DNA from: Crateriforma conspicua
GTDB taxonomy: Bacteria > Planctomycetota > Planctomycetia > Pirellulales > Pirellulaceae
NCBI RefSeq assembly: GCF_007752935.1
Contig: NZ_CP036319.1
Coordinates: 6,809,155 to 6,873,154 of the forward strand
DNA length: 64,000 bases
Reading direction: 5' to 3'
The translations under genes were made by a program, and so were the position numbers. Shown here in pieces: positions 1-8,256 of this stretch (within the stretch, counting starts at the first letter, position 1; the number at the start of each line of letters is the position of its first letter). Below the pieces are notes generated by a model. It saw nothing but the letters and a program-made list of their open reading frames with translations, searched no databases and was not told where the DNA came from.

Positions 1-827
1 GCGGCCGTCCCGTTGTCGGTCATGAAGATCAGTATCGTATTCTCATTCAAACCGAGCTCCACAAGCCGGTCTCGCAGTCGCCCCATATTGTGATCAATGT
101 TGGCGATCATTCCGTAGAAATTCGCATTGGCAACGTCTTTTCGCCTCGCATAGGGCTCGGCCCACTTTTGGTCCACACGATAGGGTCCATGCGGTGCATT
201 CGTTGCTAGATAGAGAAAAAACCGCTTGTCTTGGTTGTCTTCGATGAAGCGAAGCCCTTCTTGGAACCAAACATCCGTGCAATAGCCGTCGAACTTTTCA
301 AAGTTACCGTTGCGTTCGTAGACATCGTCGAAATAGTCGTTGCCCCAATAATCCGATGCTTGCCCCACGCCACCACACCGGTGCCACACCACATGCTGGA
401 AACCGCGGTCCTGCGGGCGATGCGGCGCGTTGTCGCCGAGATGCCATTTGCCAATCATCGCTGTGGCATAGCCTGCACTTGAAAACAAGTCACCGAGCGT
501 CTTCTGATCCCGGTGCATCATCGTGCGTCCCGAACTGGTTCGAAACGCACCGGTGTACCCCGCATAGTTGCCAGTCATCAGCGATGCACGCGTCGGCGTG
601 CAAAAGGGACTGACGTGGAAATCCGTGAAACGAATCGATTCGCGATACAGCGTATCGAGATTCGGCGTTTGAAGAATCGGATTGCCATGGCATGACAGAT
701 CGCCATAACCTTGGTCATCCGTCATGACGAGTATAACGTTCGGTGGGTCCATTGGGATACCCGCGCGGGCCGGAATACCGAGATGGGTCAGCAGCAGAAA
801 GATGATCACGATCATTCGAGGCGCCAT
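1..827 (-). CDS. S1 family sulfatase, 3' end outside window
   Basis: Exported sulfatase, expected to remove sulfate esters from algal glycans. My reading of the minus strand from ATG at 827 gives a hydrophobic leader (residues 5-20), the N-terminal metal-site stretch with D37-D38, and the core CTPTR with C76 as the formylglycine precursor, followed by the usual SLMTG and GKWHLGD segments. A second metal motif (TDNG) lies close to the window edge. A GTG lies immediately before the ATG and could also initiate. The frame stays open to base 1, so about the first 275 residues are present and the C-terminal part is missing. It starts only 8 bp after the stop of the GH43-like gene upstream, so it is probably the fifth gene of the 7105-to-1 operon. 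The substrate cannot be read from sequence. Confidence 0.93.
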   Translation of the reverse strand, partial: MAPRMIVIIFLLLTHLGIPARAGIPMDPPNVILVMTDDQGYGDLSCHGNPILQTPNLDTLYRESIRFTDFHVSPFCTPTRASLMTGNYAGYTGAFRTSSGRTMMHRDQKTLGDLFSSAGYATAMIGKWHLGDNAPHRPQDRGFQHVVWHRCGGVGQASDYWGNDYFDDVYERNGNFEKFDGYCTDVWFQEGLRFIEDNQDKRFFLYLATNAPHGPYRVDQKWAEPYARRKDVANANFYGMIANIDHNMGRLRDRLVELGLNENTILIFMTDNGTA

Positions 828-835
828 CACGTTCC

Positions 836-2359
836 TCAGTTTGCGAATACCAAAGTCATCCGATCAATGATCGGCTTAGATGGATTATCCGTGGAGTCCG
901 TTAAACGCAGTTGGACCTGGAACCCGAAACCTGCTGGCAGTTCAGATGAATCCATTGTGGCGGGCGTTCTCTTAATTTGCTTTGAAAAGCCCGGGATGTA
1001 ATCGTATCGCTCCTTCACTTCGTCCCAATCGGTCCATTGATCGATCACCTGATCATTGTTGGTGTCAACACCAACGCGTGCTTCCACCGTTTCAACCCAG
1101 GGACCAGGACTAACGAAATCCGTACTCTGTTGGGTGGCAAGATAAAACCGACCTTCGGCAAACGCGATATCCGGATCGGGGTGGCCGTTTCCGATGTTAC
1201 CGCACCAGGTGAAGGGCTCATTGATCGAGGGTGCAGTGAACCAGCCCACGCTCATTTGATGACCGCCGACGGGATCGTAGTCTCCGAACAGATAGTACTG
1301 ACCACCAACACAGATCGCCGCCCAATCACCGTAGGCCTCCTGCTCGGGATGGTGAATATCGTACTCCGCCACATTGGTCGGATAGTTTTCCGGGTCTTCC
1401 TTCATCCAATGAGGATGCTTGTATTTTCCGATCTTCCCAGTCGGATTGGTACGATGATCCACCGGCGGATCCATGAATCGGAAATCATCGATACCATTCG
1501 AACTGACCGCGTGGCCCGCCAGTGGCGAATCCCAGGAGCGTTTATTGGCACTAATCGGAGTCCAGTCTTCAATAATGACATGCATATTTCCTTCCAGGTC
1601 TCGGATGAACCCGGCATCACTTCCGTGTGACGGGTCCTTCACGGCAAGCCCCATATTCTTGCCCGGAACTCCATCGAACAGATCGTCGTCGACATAGACA
1701 TGCGGATCCTGATCGTTCGGAAAGTCGTAATAGATGTAGGCTTTTCCGTCGACCCATTCGGCGCTGGTCACCCACTTCGAAAAGCCCTCGGTGACCGGAC
1801 CATGGTGCACCCAATGCTTCATGTCGCGACTTTGCCAGGCGTGATATCCACCCCTTCCAGATTGCAGGCCTCCCGGCGCGTCATACTGATTCGGAAATGG
1901 CGTCGTCAACAAGGGTACATCAAACCCTTCCAGAGTTGCTGGTTGAGGCTTAATGGGTTGTGGCGGTACCTTGCCCTGCCCTTTCTTTCCTTTCGTTTTG
2001 GCAGCGCGGTAGCGACCAAACATCCAGTAGTCATTCGGCCCCACTGTCAACAGAACGAGAGCGTCGGCAAGGTTGGCAGGGCCAAGATTTTCGATCGGGT
2101 TCCAGTTTTGCCAAATCGGCGACTGTTCAATGCGAAGTGACCGGGCCGACAGTTTCTGGTCCGAGGTGTGGACGATGGTGCTGAGGCGTGCGAATTGTCC
2201 GGTGGGCGAAACGGACCCATCAGCTAAGGTAGCTCCTGATACCGTTTCGACACTGGTTGCCCAATCATCGGCGGTTTCAATGGCCCATTCGTTTGCTTTC
2301 GCGACCGAGGAAAACAACAGCGTCGCCAACAACATTAGCGGTAAAGTGATGCGTTTCAT
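836..2359 (-). CDS. Secreted GH43-like five-bladed beta-propeller protein
   Basis: Probably a glycosidase of the GH43/GH32/GH117 beta-propeller type. The protein (507 aa from this start) has a clean Sec leader (MKRITLPLMLLATLLFSSVA) and then repeated propeller-like segments (for example residues near AWQSRDMKHWVHHGP, GKAYIYYDF and GQYYLFGDYDP) of the kind that carry catalytic Asp/Glu in these families. I cannot assign the catalytic triad with certainty. An in-frame ATG 39 bp upstream would add 13 residues before the leader, so I prefer 2359. It lies between the esterase (56 bp gap) and the sulfatase (8 bp gap) in the same operon, consistent with trimming of the same glycan. Family assignment is by motif memory only. 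Confidence 0.78.
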   Translation of the reverse strand: MKRITLPLMLLATLLFSSVAKANEWAIETADDWATSVETVSGATLADGSVSPTGQFARLSTIVHTSDQKLSARSLRIEQSPIWQNWNPIENLGPANLADALVLLTVGPNDYWMFGRYRAAKTKGKKGQGKVPPQPIKPQPATLEGFDVPLLTTPFPNQYDAPGGLQSGRGGYHAWQSRDMKHWVHHGPVTEGFSKWVTSAEWVDGKAYIYYDFPNDQDPHVYVDDDLFDGVPGKNMGLAVKDPSHGSDAGFIRDLEGNMHVIIEDWTPISANKRSWDSPLAGHAVSSNGIDDFRFMDPPVDHRTNPTGKIGKYKHPHWMKEDPENYPTNVAEYDIHHPEQEAYGDWAAICVGGQYYLFGDYDPVGGHQMSVGWFTAPSINEPFTWCGNIGNGHPDPDIAFAEGRFYLATQQSTDFVSPGPWVETVEARVGVDTNNDQVIDQWTDWDEVKERYDYIPGFSKQIKRTPATMDSSELPAGFGFQVQLRLTDSTDNPSKPIIDRMTLVFAN

Positions 2360-2415
2360 TTCGATGACGGTGGGGTGTGGTTCCACAAGGATTGCCAAAA
2401 GGCGGTTGGGAAGAA

Positions 2416-3576
2416 CTATTGACGATGATCTACGAAAAACTGGACGGTACGACTCTCAATCGCCTTTCGAGACGGATCAATCTCCGCATCAACCATTCGC
2501 CAATTGTGCCCAGCATTCCGAACGATCATTATTTCTACAGGTGCGGAAACAGCCTCCGCACGCTCTTTTGTGTAATAGGCGTGCTTCACTGGAATGGTTG
2601 TATCCTTGTCCCCCTGAATCATTAACAAAGGAGGACTGTCACCCATCAAATAGTTCACCGGACTGATTTCACGGTACCGCTGCAACTTGATATCCAGCGA
2701 TTCGGGTTTCGCTGCCACGGCATCGGAACCACCACTGGTCCCCAAAATGCGAGGCTCAAATCGATCTCGAAAGTCTGGTCGGTCATCATGATTGAATAGA
2801 TCCATTCGCTCAAAATCGCAGGGACCGTACCAAGAGACACCCGCAATCAATTGGAAGGTCGTTGACGCGAGGACCGGATCGCCGGAAAGACTTTCTGGTG
2901 GGGAAAGCAACAGCATTTGTGCGATCTGGCCTCCCGCAGAATCGCCCATCACAAAAAACTCTCCCGCATCCAAACCCAGCGAATCTGAATGCTTTGCTAG
3001 ATAGCGAACAGCATCCTTGCAGTCGATGACACAATCGCGCATGGCGACACCACTATCGGGCTTGCATAACCGATAGTCCACTGATGCGACGGCAAATCCG
3101 CGACCCACAAGATCCAGGAACACTTTCGCGAATGATCCTCGGGCGGCACCTTGTTTGCTTCCGGCGGCCCATCCGCCGCCATGGGTATAGATAATGACGG
3201 GACAACGATCGCTGGGATTCATTCCGGTGGGATAGTACAGATCCAACAACAGTTCCCGATTCCCAATGGTCTTGTAAACAACATCCAAGCTTCGCCGGCC
3301 ACCGGTTTGCAAGTAGCCGGTTCGGTCGCTACCCAATTCCTGTACGGTCAAGCGGTCGTCTCCATCGGCGTCTAACTGTTGATACCGCTTCCAAGTACGA
3401 ACACTTTCCGCCTTTTCGAAAGTGCCGTTTCCGTCGTTGTCAATCTTTCGCATCAGTCGCTTTGCCCGTGAAAGGGACTGGTCGCTTGGCGACGCTCCTG
3501 GCTCCTGGGCAATGACAATGGAAGACGTTGTTGCCAACAGAACCACCGCGACGAAAAGAGATGGATGTCGATTCAT
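2416..3576 (-). CDS. Secreted alpha/beta-hydrolase esterase with two EF-hands
   Basis: Likely carbohydrate esterase (deacetylase) acting outside the cytoplasm. Numbering from ATG 3576 (386 aa): leader at 1-24; two canonical EF-hand loops ([12 protein letters not shown] at 46-57 and [12 protein letters not shown] at 69-80), which suggest calcium binding; then an alpha/beta-hydrolase with oxyanion-hole HGGG at 132-135, nucleophile S213 in GDSAGG, and probable D323 and H357 completing the triad. The start at 3576 is favoured over one 24 bp upstream because it forms an ATGA overlap with the stop of the preceding gene. An EF-hand pair in front of a BD-FAE-like esterase is a planctomycete-style arrangement. 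The acyl group removed is unknown. Confidence 0.88.
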   Translation of the reverse strand: MNRHPSLFVAVVLLATTSSIVIAQEPGASPSDQSLSRAKRLMRKIDNDGNGTFEKAESVRTWKRYQQLDADGDDRLTVQELGSDRTGYLQTGGRRSLDVVYKTIGNRELLLDLYYPTGMNPSDRCPVIIYTHGGGWAAGSKQGAARGSFAKVFLDLVGRGFAVASVDYRLCKPDSGVAMRDCVIDCKDAVRYLAKHSDSLGLDAGEFFVMGDSAGGQIAQMLLLSPPESLSGDPVLASTTFQLIAGVSWYGPCDFERMDLFNHDDRPDFRDRFEPRILGTSGGSDAVAAKPESLDIKLQRYREISPVNYLMGDSPPLLMIQGDKDTTIPVKHAYYTKERAEAVSAPVEIMIVRNAGHNWRMVDAEIDPSRKAIESRTVQFFVDHRQ

Positions 3577-4835
3577 TGTTTGCCCTGGGGGGTCGTCCAA
3601 CGGATGTCGGCTTTCCGATTCTTAATATCAACCATCACCGATGCATGCCGAAACTTTCTACGATACACACTGCCTTCACGCGATGCGGGGCCATCGGGCG
3701 GTCCCAAGGGACGATCGTATTCTGGAAACCATCGCATCCATCGATCACTTTCATTGGCCGAATAGCCTTCGTGGACTCGGAAGTAGCTATATCGTTCGGA
3801 ACATACCAGAAAGATGGCCAAGGGATACACCAGTCCCTGGCGTGCCTGATCCATCGTTTGGACACTTGCATGAGCCTCGTCGATTCCCAAATCGTTTGAA
3901 TCGGCTGCCTTCCGATTTGCCGTAGCAAGACCACATGTGAACGCGATAATTTTCCCTTGCCTCGCCGCTGTTTGGAATGCATCGATTCCTCGGGCAACGT
4001 ATTGCTCGTAGTCCGCATCACCGACGTTGTGAAAGAAGTTTTCCAAGTACGAACCATCGAAATTTTTCAGATACTCCAACCCGGCATCATCAAAGCGTGC
4101 TCGCAGAAGATTGGCTAACATCAATTTCTCAGGACCGATTGCCTGCCGCGTTTCGCTTATCAGTTCGTGATAACCTGCAATGGTTTGTTGCTTCTTGGCT
4201 AGCCCGATTTCCTTGACAAGGTATGCCGGTTCAATGGCTTTGACGTTGCCGTCAAGAAAGACACCATCGATGTCTGGACTCTGCGTCATGGTGCGACATG
4301 AATTCGCCCACCATGATCGCAGTTCGGCATTGGACAGGTCGTACGCTTCGACGCGTCCGCGAACAAGACTGGTGCGACCGCTTCGATCGCGCAAAAACGC
4401 ACCGGAGATTCTGCCCAATTGGTCATCAGCCTCATATCCGCCGTAGTGCACCATGACGTTGCGGTAATAAAGGATGGTCGCCTTGGGGTTGATCGCCTTC
4501 ACCGCCCGAGCGGCGACTAGCGTCCCGGCCTCCACGGAACCATGATCCAAGTGGCCGTTGGCCTTTTCGAAGGTGATCAGCGGAAACTTGGACAAATACT
4601 GCACTTCGTGATCGGTAAATGATCTTGCTTTTCGAACGTGCATGTATCGCGGGATTCGATCCCAGCTGAACTGGGGATAGTTCAACGCCCGTTGCGATGG
4701 CACAGCACTGCCACCTGCGTCCGTTCCCCCGGACTCTTCCGCATGTCCCGATCGTAAACTTGTCAGTCCGATGCATAGCGACACCAAACCGATCTTAAGA
4801 AAAACTGGGCAAACCCAATCGTCACTTGATTTCAT
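3573..4835 (-). CDS. Putative GHL15-like glycoside hydrolase
   Basis: A 420-residue exported protein that resembles the hypothetical glycosyl-hydrolase family GHL15 (TIM barrel). Visible are a leader (about residues 9-32), an internal segment with a YYRN strand end (about 120), DGVFLDGN (about 190) and a later GSYLENFF segment, all of which place acidic residues at strand ends as in clan-A-like barrels. No catalytic pair can be named confidently. Both ends overlap their neighbours by 4 bp (ATGA), so it is translationally coupled to the beta-helix protein upstream and the esterase downstream. Alternatives are an inactive barrel or a family not yet in CAZy. Confidence 0.7.
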   Translation of the reverse strand: MKSSDDWVCPVFLKIGLVSLCIGLTSLRSGHAEESGGTDAGGSAVPSQRALNYPQFSWDRIPRYMHVRKARSFTDHEVQYLSKFPLITFEKANGHLDHGSVEAGTLVAARAVKAINPKATILYYRNVMVHYGGYEADDQLGRISGAFLRDRSGRTSLVRGRVEAYDLSNAELRSWWANSCRTMTQSPDIDGVFLDGNVKAIEPAYLVKEIGLAKKQQTIAGYHELISETRQAIGPEKLMLANLLRARFDDAGLEYLKNFDGSYLENFFHNVGDADYEQYVARGIDAFQTAARQGKIIAFTCGLATANRKAADSNDLGIDEAHASVQTMDQARQGLVYPLAIFLVCSERYSYFRVHEGYSANESDRWMRWFPEYDRPLGPPDGPASREGSVYRRKFRHASVMVDIKNRKADIRWTTPQGKQ

Positions 4836-7105
4836 GGCAGGTCTCCGTCGAACAGTCCAGCTTTTGATCGATCAAAGGGTACGATTCCCAAAGCGTGGGC
4901 CGGCGACTCGGGACGAAATCGGAAATCGCCATTGTCAGGATCGACGAACAGCGGATCGACGGCCAGACTGTGGGCGTCGACGTTGTCCCGCTGTTGGCGT
5001 TCCAGCATCTGACGCCCCAGCGTTGGATCCGCCGCACAGTAATAAATGTTTCGATCAGTCTGCGCGTCCTTGGATCGCGCCAAAGTTCGGCCACGCCGAT
5101 CTTCCGTTGCGTGTCCGTTTCCGGGTGGCAATTCATCGATGAACGTGCATTCGTCCGACGACGCGTAGAACACATTCCGCTGAATCACCGCGTCGACCAT
5201 CGGGCCTTCACGCACGGCCAGATAGTAGCCGCGTGGCGGTGCGATCACGTCGGCAATAATGTTGTTCACGCAGCGATTATTCAATTTCAGAATGATCCCC
5301 TGCGACGTGCACTTATAGATCAGGTTCTCCGCGATCAGCGTATCAGTCTGCCCGCCGTCGGTTCGAATCGCCGCCTGCATGATCATCGGCGCCACCAGGT
5401 GATGAATGTAGTTTCCCCGAATGACGTTGCCGGAACCAGCGCCGCGAATGTAAATGGCATTGCCGTCGCCGAGCATCTCCATTGCGTGATGGATCTCATT
5501 GAATTCGATGCGATTGTCTCGGGTGTGCAAAAAGGGCAACACGTCTTCTCGCTGCGGAGACCTGGCCAAACCTTCCAGTTCATGCCACCGAATTGTTCTC
5601 CCAAGCTCTCGCCCGTGCTTCGCAAAGAAGTGTGCCATGCATCCAGAAACAATGATTCCCGTGTACGGCGTGTGATGCACCAGATTGTTCGCGATGCGAT
5701 TATGGCCGCTTTGCCAGACCATGATTCCGGGGGAATGCGAATAGATCTGTCCTACATGGTGGATGCAATTATTAACAACCGAGTTGTCACGATTGACGTC
5801 CTTGGTTCCCGGACCATAGCCACACAACAGAATGCCGGCCCCACCAATGTTTTCAATCACGTTCCCCGACAGCGTGTTCTTTTGACCGTGCAGATCCACG
5901 CGGATCGCACCACCACCGCTGTGTTTGAAGTGGCATTGTTCAATGCGGCACTGCTGGGCCCCACGCAACCGAAACATTGCGGTGGCTTTGTCGTGCAGGT
6001 CCCAGTCATGCTGCAGCCCGGCATCGTCGGCTGCAACGGTATACCGCCGAGCGTGCATGAACGTCAGCCCGCGAAAACAGAGATTCCGAACCGGTTGATC
6101 GGCGGGGCCGTCTTTATCGACTTCTCCTTCGACACGAACCAGTTCCGCCAACTGCGGTGCGAAGACTGGCGAATCCGAACGTGGCCACAGGTACAGTTTT
6201 CGCTGCTCGGTGTCCAAAACCCATTCGCCGGGTCGATCCAGATACTGGAGGGAGTTTTCGAACCAGCAAGATTTCGTTTGCTTTAAGAAATGCAGGCGAT
6301 TCATCGCGTAGGTGGCGTCGACACCGGTACGAGCAATCCGCATGTGATGATCAATCGATGCCACAGGCAATATGTTCACGATCCAGGCGTGGTGGGGCCG
6401 TACCACGATCTCGATATCGCCGGCGCGGGTTGTCTCCTTCAGCAGGCCCGCCGGATACCTAAGCTCGCTTCGACTGCCTCCGGCAAGTGGAATGAAGCCT
6501 TCGGATCGTGCCCGTGGCAACAATCCGTCGGAATCAAAAAGCGTGGCAAAGGACTCGGCCACGTCCGCGACTTGCACCTTTCCCAGGGCCGCTTCGGGAA
6601 GGCCCGGCATCGACGACGGCACCGGCCGCCATCCGCTGATCTCCGCACCCGAACGAAAGACCGGCGTTTCACCGGGAAAGGCCGCATAGGTAATTGCGTG
6701 TTCCCCCCGCCCCGAATCCGCCGAGCCAAAGAAGATGGTCTGCGATAGCTGATAATCGCCACCACGAACCAAGACCAAGACATCGCGTCTGTTGCGCTGG
6801 TCCAATTCACGCACGGCATCTCTTGCACGCTCCAACGTCGCGAACGGACCGTCCGATCGTTCCTCGTTTGGTTCCGCCATGGTTCCCGACCAAGCGTCGG
6901 ATCCGATCGGCGAGACAAAAAAATCAGCGGTCGTTCCTTCCGTCCAGCCTCGAACGGACGTTACAAACAAAAGGCACCACAGCACGGCACCAACCATCAA
7001 CGCAGGCATTCCCCTTGGCCACCATGTGATCATCACCATAGCGTTGACGGTTCGACGAAACCGTCCGACGCGTTGGCTATTCGAAAGAGGTTGCGTCTCG
7101 AACAT
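4832..7105 (-). CDS. Secreted right-handed beta-helix protein
   Basis: A 757-residue protein (from ATG 7105) with a membrane-spanning leader around residues 30-50 and then the signature of parallel beta-helix glycan-active proteins: an N-terminal FVSPIGSDAWSG / FATLERARDAVR block, followed by many Asn-rich coils (NTLSGNVIENIGGAG, NRIANNLVHHTPYTG, NVIRGNYIHHL). Such folds occur in polysaccharide lyases and in hydrolases such as GH110 or GH120; I cannot tell which applies. Starts at 7246 or 7039 are possible; 7039 would begin right before the hydrophobic segment. It is the first gene of the coupled operon running left to the sulfatase, so its promoter should lie in 7106-7419. Confidence 0.75.
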   Translation of the reverse strand: MFETQPLSNSQRVGRFRRTVNAMVMITWWPRGMPALMVGAVLWCLLFVTSVRGWTEGTTADFFVSPIGSDAWSGTMAEPNEERSDGPFATLERARDAVRELDQRNRRDVLVLVRGGDYQLSQTIFFGSADSGRGEHAITYAAFPGETPVFRSGAEISGWRPVPSSMPGLPEAALGKVQVADVAESFATLFDSDGLLPRARSEGFIPLAGGSRSELRYPAGLLKETTRAGDIEIVVRPHHAWIVNILPVASIDHHMRIARTGVDATYAMNRLHFLKQTKSCWFENSLQYLDRPGEWVLDTEQRKLYLWPRSDSPVFAPQLAELVRVEGEVDKDGPADQPVRNLCFRGLTFMHARRYTVAADDAGLQHDWDLHDKATAMFRLRGAQQCRIEQCHFKHSGGGAIRVDLHGQKNTLSGNVIENIGGAGILLCGYGPGTKDVNRDNSVVNNCIHHVGQIYSHSPGIMVWQSGHNRIANNLVHHTPYTGIIVSGCMAHFFAKHGRELGRTIRWHELEGLARSPQREDVLPFLHTRDNRIEFNEIHHAMEMLGDGNAIYIRGAGSGNVIRGNYIHHLVAPMIMQAAIRTDGGQTDTLIAENLIYKCTSQGIILKLNNRCVNNIIADVIAPPRGYYLAVREGPMVDAVIQRNVFYASSDECTFIDELPPGNGHATEDRRGRTLARSKDAQTDRNIYYCAADPTLGRQMLERQQRDNVDAHSLAVDPLFVDPDNGDFRFRPESPAHALGIVPFDRSKAGLFDGDLP

Positions 7106-7419
7106 GGAGTCTCGATTTACACTGGTCGCCGCATGAGGGGCCGCCTTTCCAGCAAGCGGTTGCGTTCCTATCGGACCCGCTTGCCTTCCAACGACCTGAA
7201 TATCAGAGGCCGATCGCCGATGATGTACGAGTGTGAAATGCGACACCCCGGTAACGTTTTGCGTCCCAAATATCGAACGTTTTCAGCGTCCCAATGTGAG
7301 TTCAGCTACATTGGGCCCGCCTCAACCCAATGATGCTTGCGACAATGCCGACGTGCGTCCAATTCCAGGCAACGTCGCCGCCGTTCCGATCGGTCCCTCG
7401 TTACCCACTAGCTTCATTC
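7106..7419. other. Divergent intergenic region, 7106-7419
   Basis: Spacer between the five-gene minus-strand operon and the plus-strand DUF1080-like gene, so it should hold both promoters. GCGTCCCAA occurs twice in direct orientation (7261-7269 and 7286-7294, 25 bp apart), each preceded by a T-rich run; this could be an operator but occurs only here. Small ORFs in this stretch look like chance. No RNA gene seen. Confidence 0.4.
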
Positions 7420-8187
7420 ATGAATACTCTGAAGTTGTTTCGCAGTGATTCGCCGAGCATCCACGGGGCCACCTCGTCGCTGATCATTCTCGTAACCATC
7501 TTCACGTCGATTTCCTCGGTCGCGTCTGGCACCCACACCCATGCCGCCGAATCCAATGTGGTCTGCGTCGATAGCTTTGAGCGCCGCGAACTTGGACCGG
7601 ATCTGCGTTCGATGATTCCGGACTTTCGCATCGAAGACGGCGTGCTGAAGGGCCGCCAACGCAAACCCGATCATGGCGGCTCGGCTCATCGTTTGATCCA
7701 ACTTCCCAACGGAAACGTGGGTATTGAGTTGAGGTTCAACTTTCAAGGTGCACGATCATTCAATCTAAGTTGTGATGATCGATCCTGCCAAAAAGTTCAT
7801 GCGGGACACATCGCCAGAATCACTGTCCAACCCAAGCGATTGACCCTGTATGACGATAAAGAAGGCGTCATGCGTTTGGACATTCGAAAGCTGCGAAAAT
7901 CGGGTGATCCGAAACAGAAAGCCGAAGGCGATCGCTTGTCGGCCGACGCAACGGCCAGGTTTCCTCTATCACTACAGCAAGACCGCTGGTATCAACTTCG
8001 ATTGGAAATCGTTGCAGACGAAATGAAGGTCTGGATCGACGGCAAAATGGCCGGAAACTTAAAAAGCCCAGGGCTGAAACACCCCACGAAACCGGACCTT
8101 CGGATCGGCGTATGGGGAAGTCACCCATCACACGAAGTTCACTTCGACGACCTGCGTATTCAATCGATTAACAACACGGTCCCTTAG
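7420..8187 (+). CDS. Secreted DUF1080-like / concanavalin-fold protein
   Basis: A 255-residue exported protein starting at ATG 7420, which precedes a hydrophobic leader (about residues 18-38). The mature part has the pattern of planctomycete DUF1080/laminin-G-like jelly rolls: DSFERRELGPD near the start, FRIEDGVLKGRQ, WYQLRLEIVADEMKVWIDGK in the middle and VHFDDLRI at the end. Such proteins may bind or hydrolyse glycans (3-keto-disaccharide hydrolase-like), but no active site is evident. An ORF extension upstream to 7330 lacks leader character. It is transcribed away from the beta-helix operon and convergently with the sulfatase at 8257. Confidence 0.72.
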   Translation: MNTLKLFRSDSPSIHGATSSLIILVTIFTSISSVASGTHTHAAESNVVCVDSFERRELGPDLRSMIPDFRIEDGVLKGRQRKPDHGGSAHRLIQLPNGNVGIELRFNFQGARSFNLSCDDRSCQKVHAGHIARITVQPKRLTLYDDKEGVMRLDIRKLRKSGDPKQKAEGDRLSADATARFPLSLQQDRWYQLRLEIVADEMKVWIDGKMAGNLKSPGLKHPTKPDLRIGVWGSHPSHEVHFDDLRIQSINNTVP

Positions 8188-8202
8188 CGACGTATCGCGA
8201 CG

Positions 8203-8251
8203 TCGCAGGCGACCGACGCCCCAATCGCAGAGGCGGATCCATCGCCTGCGA
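8203..8251. terminator. Inverted repeat between convergent genes
   Basis: TCGCAGGCGA at 8203-8212 has a perfect inverted partner TCGCCTGCGA at 8242-8251. A closer imperfect arm (TCGCAGAGGCG at 8225-8235) can pair with the same partner. It sits just after the stop at 8187 and before the opposing stop at 8257, so a bidirectional terminator is plausible. There is no U-run. Confidence 0.4.
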
Positions 8252-8256
8252 AGGCT

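Noticed and set aside
4895-6286. 463-codon plus-strand ORF opposite the beta-helix gene
   Set aside because: It is the complementary-strand shadow of 4832-7105, which has leader, fold pattern and coupled neighbours.
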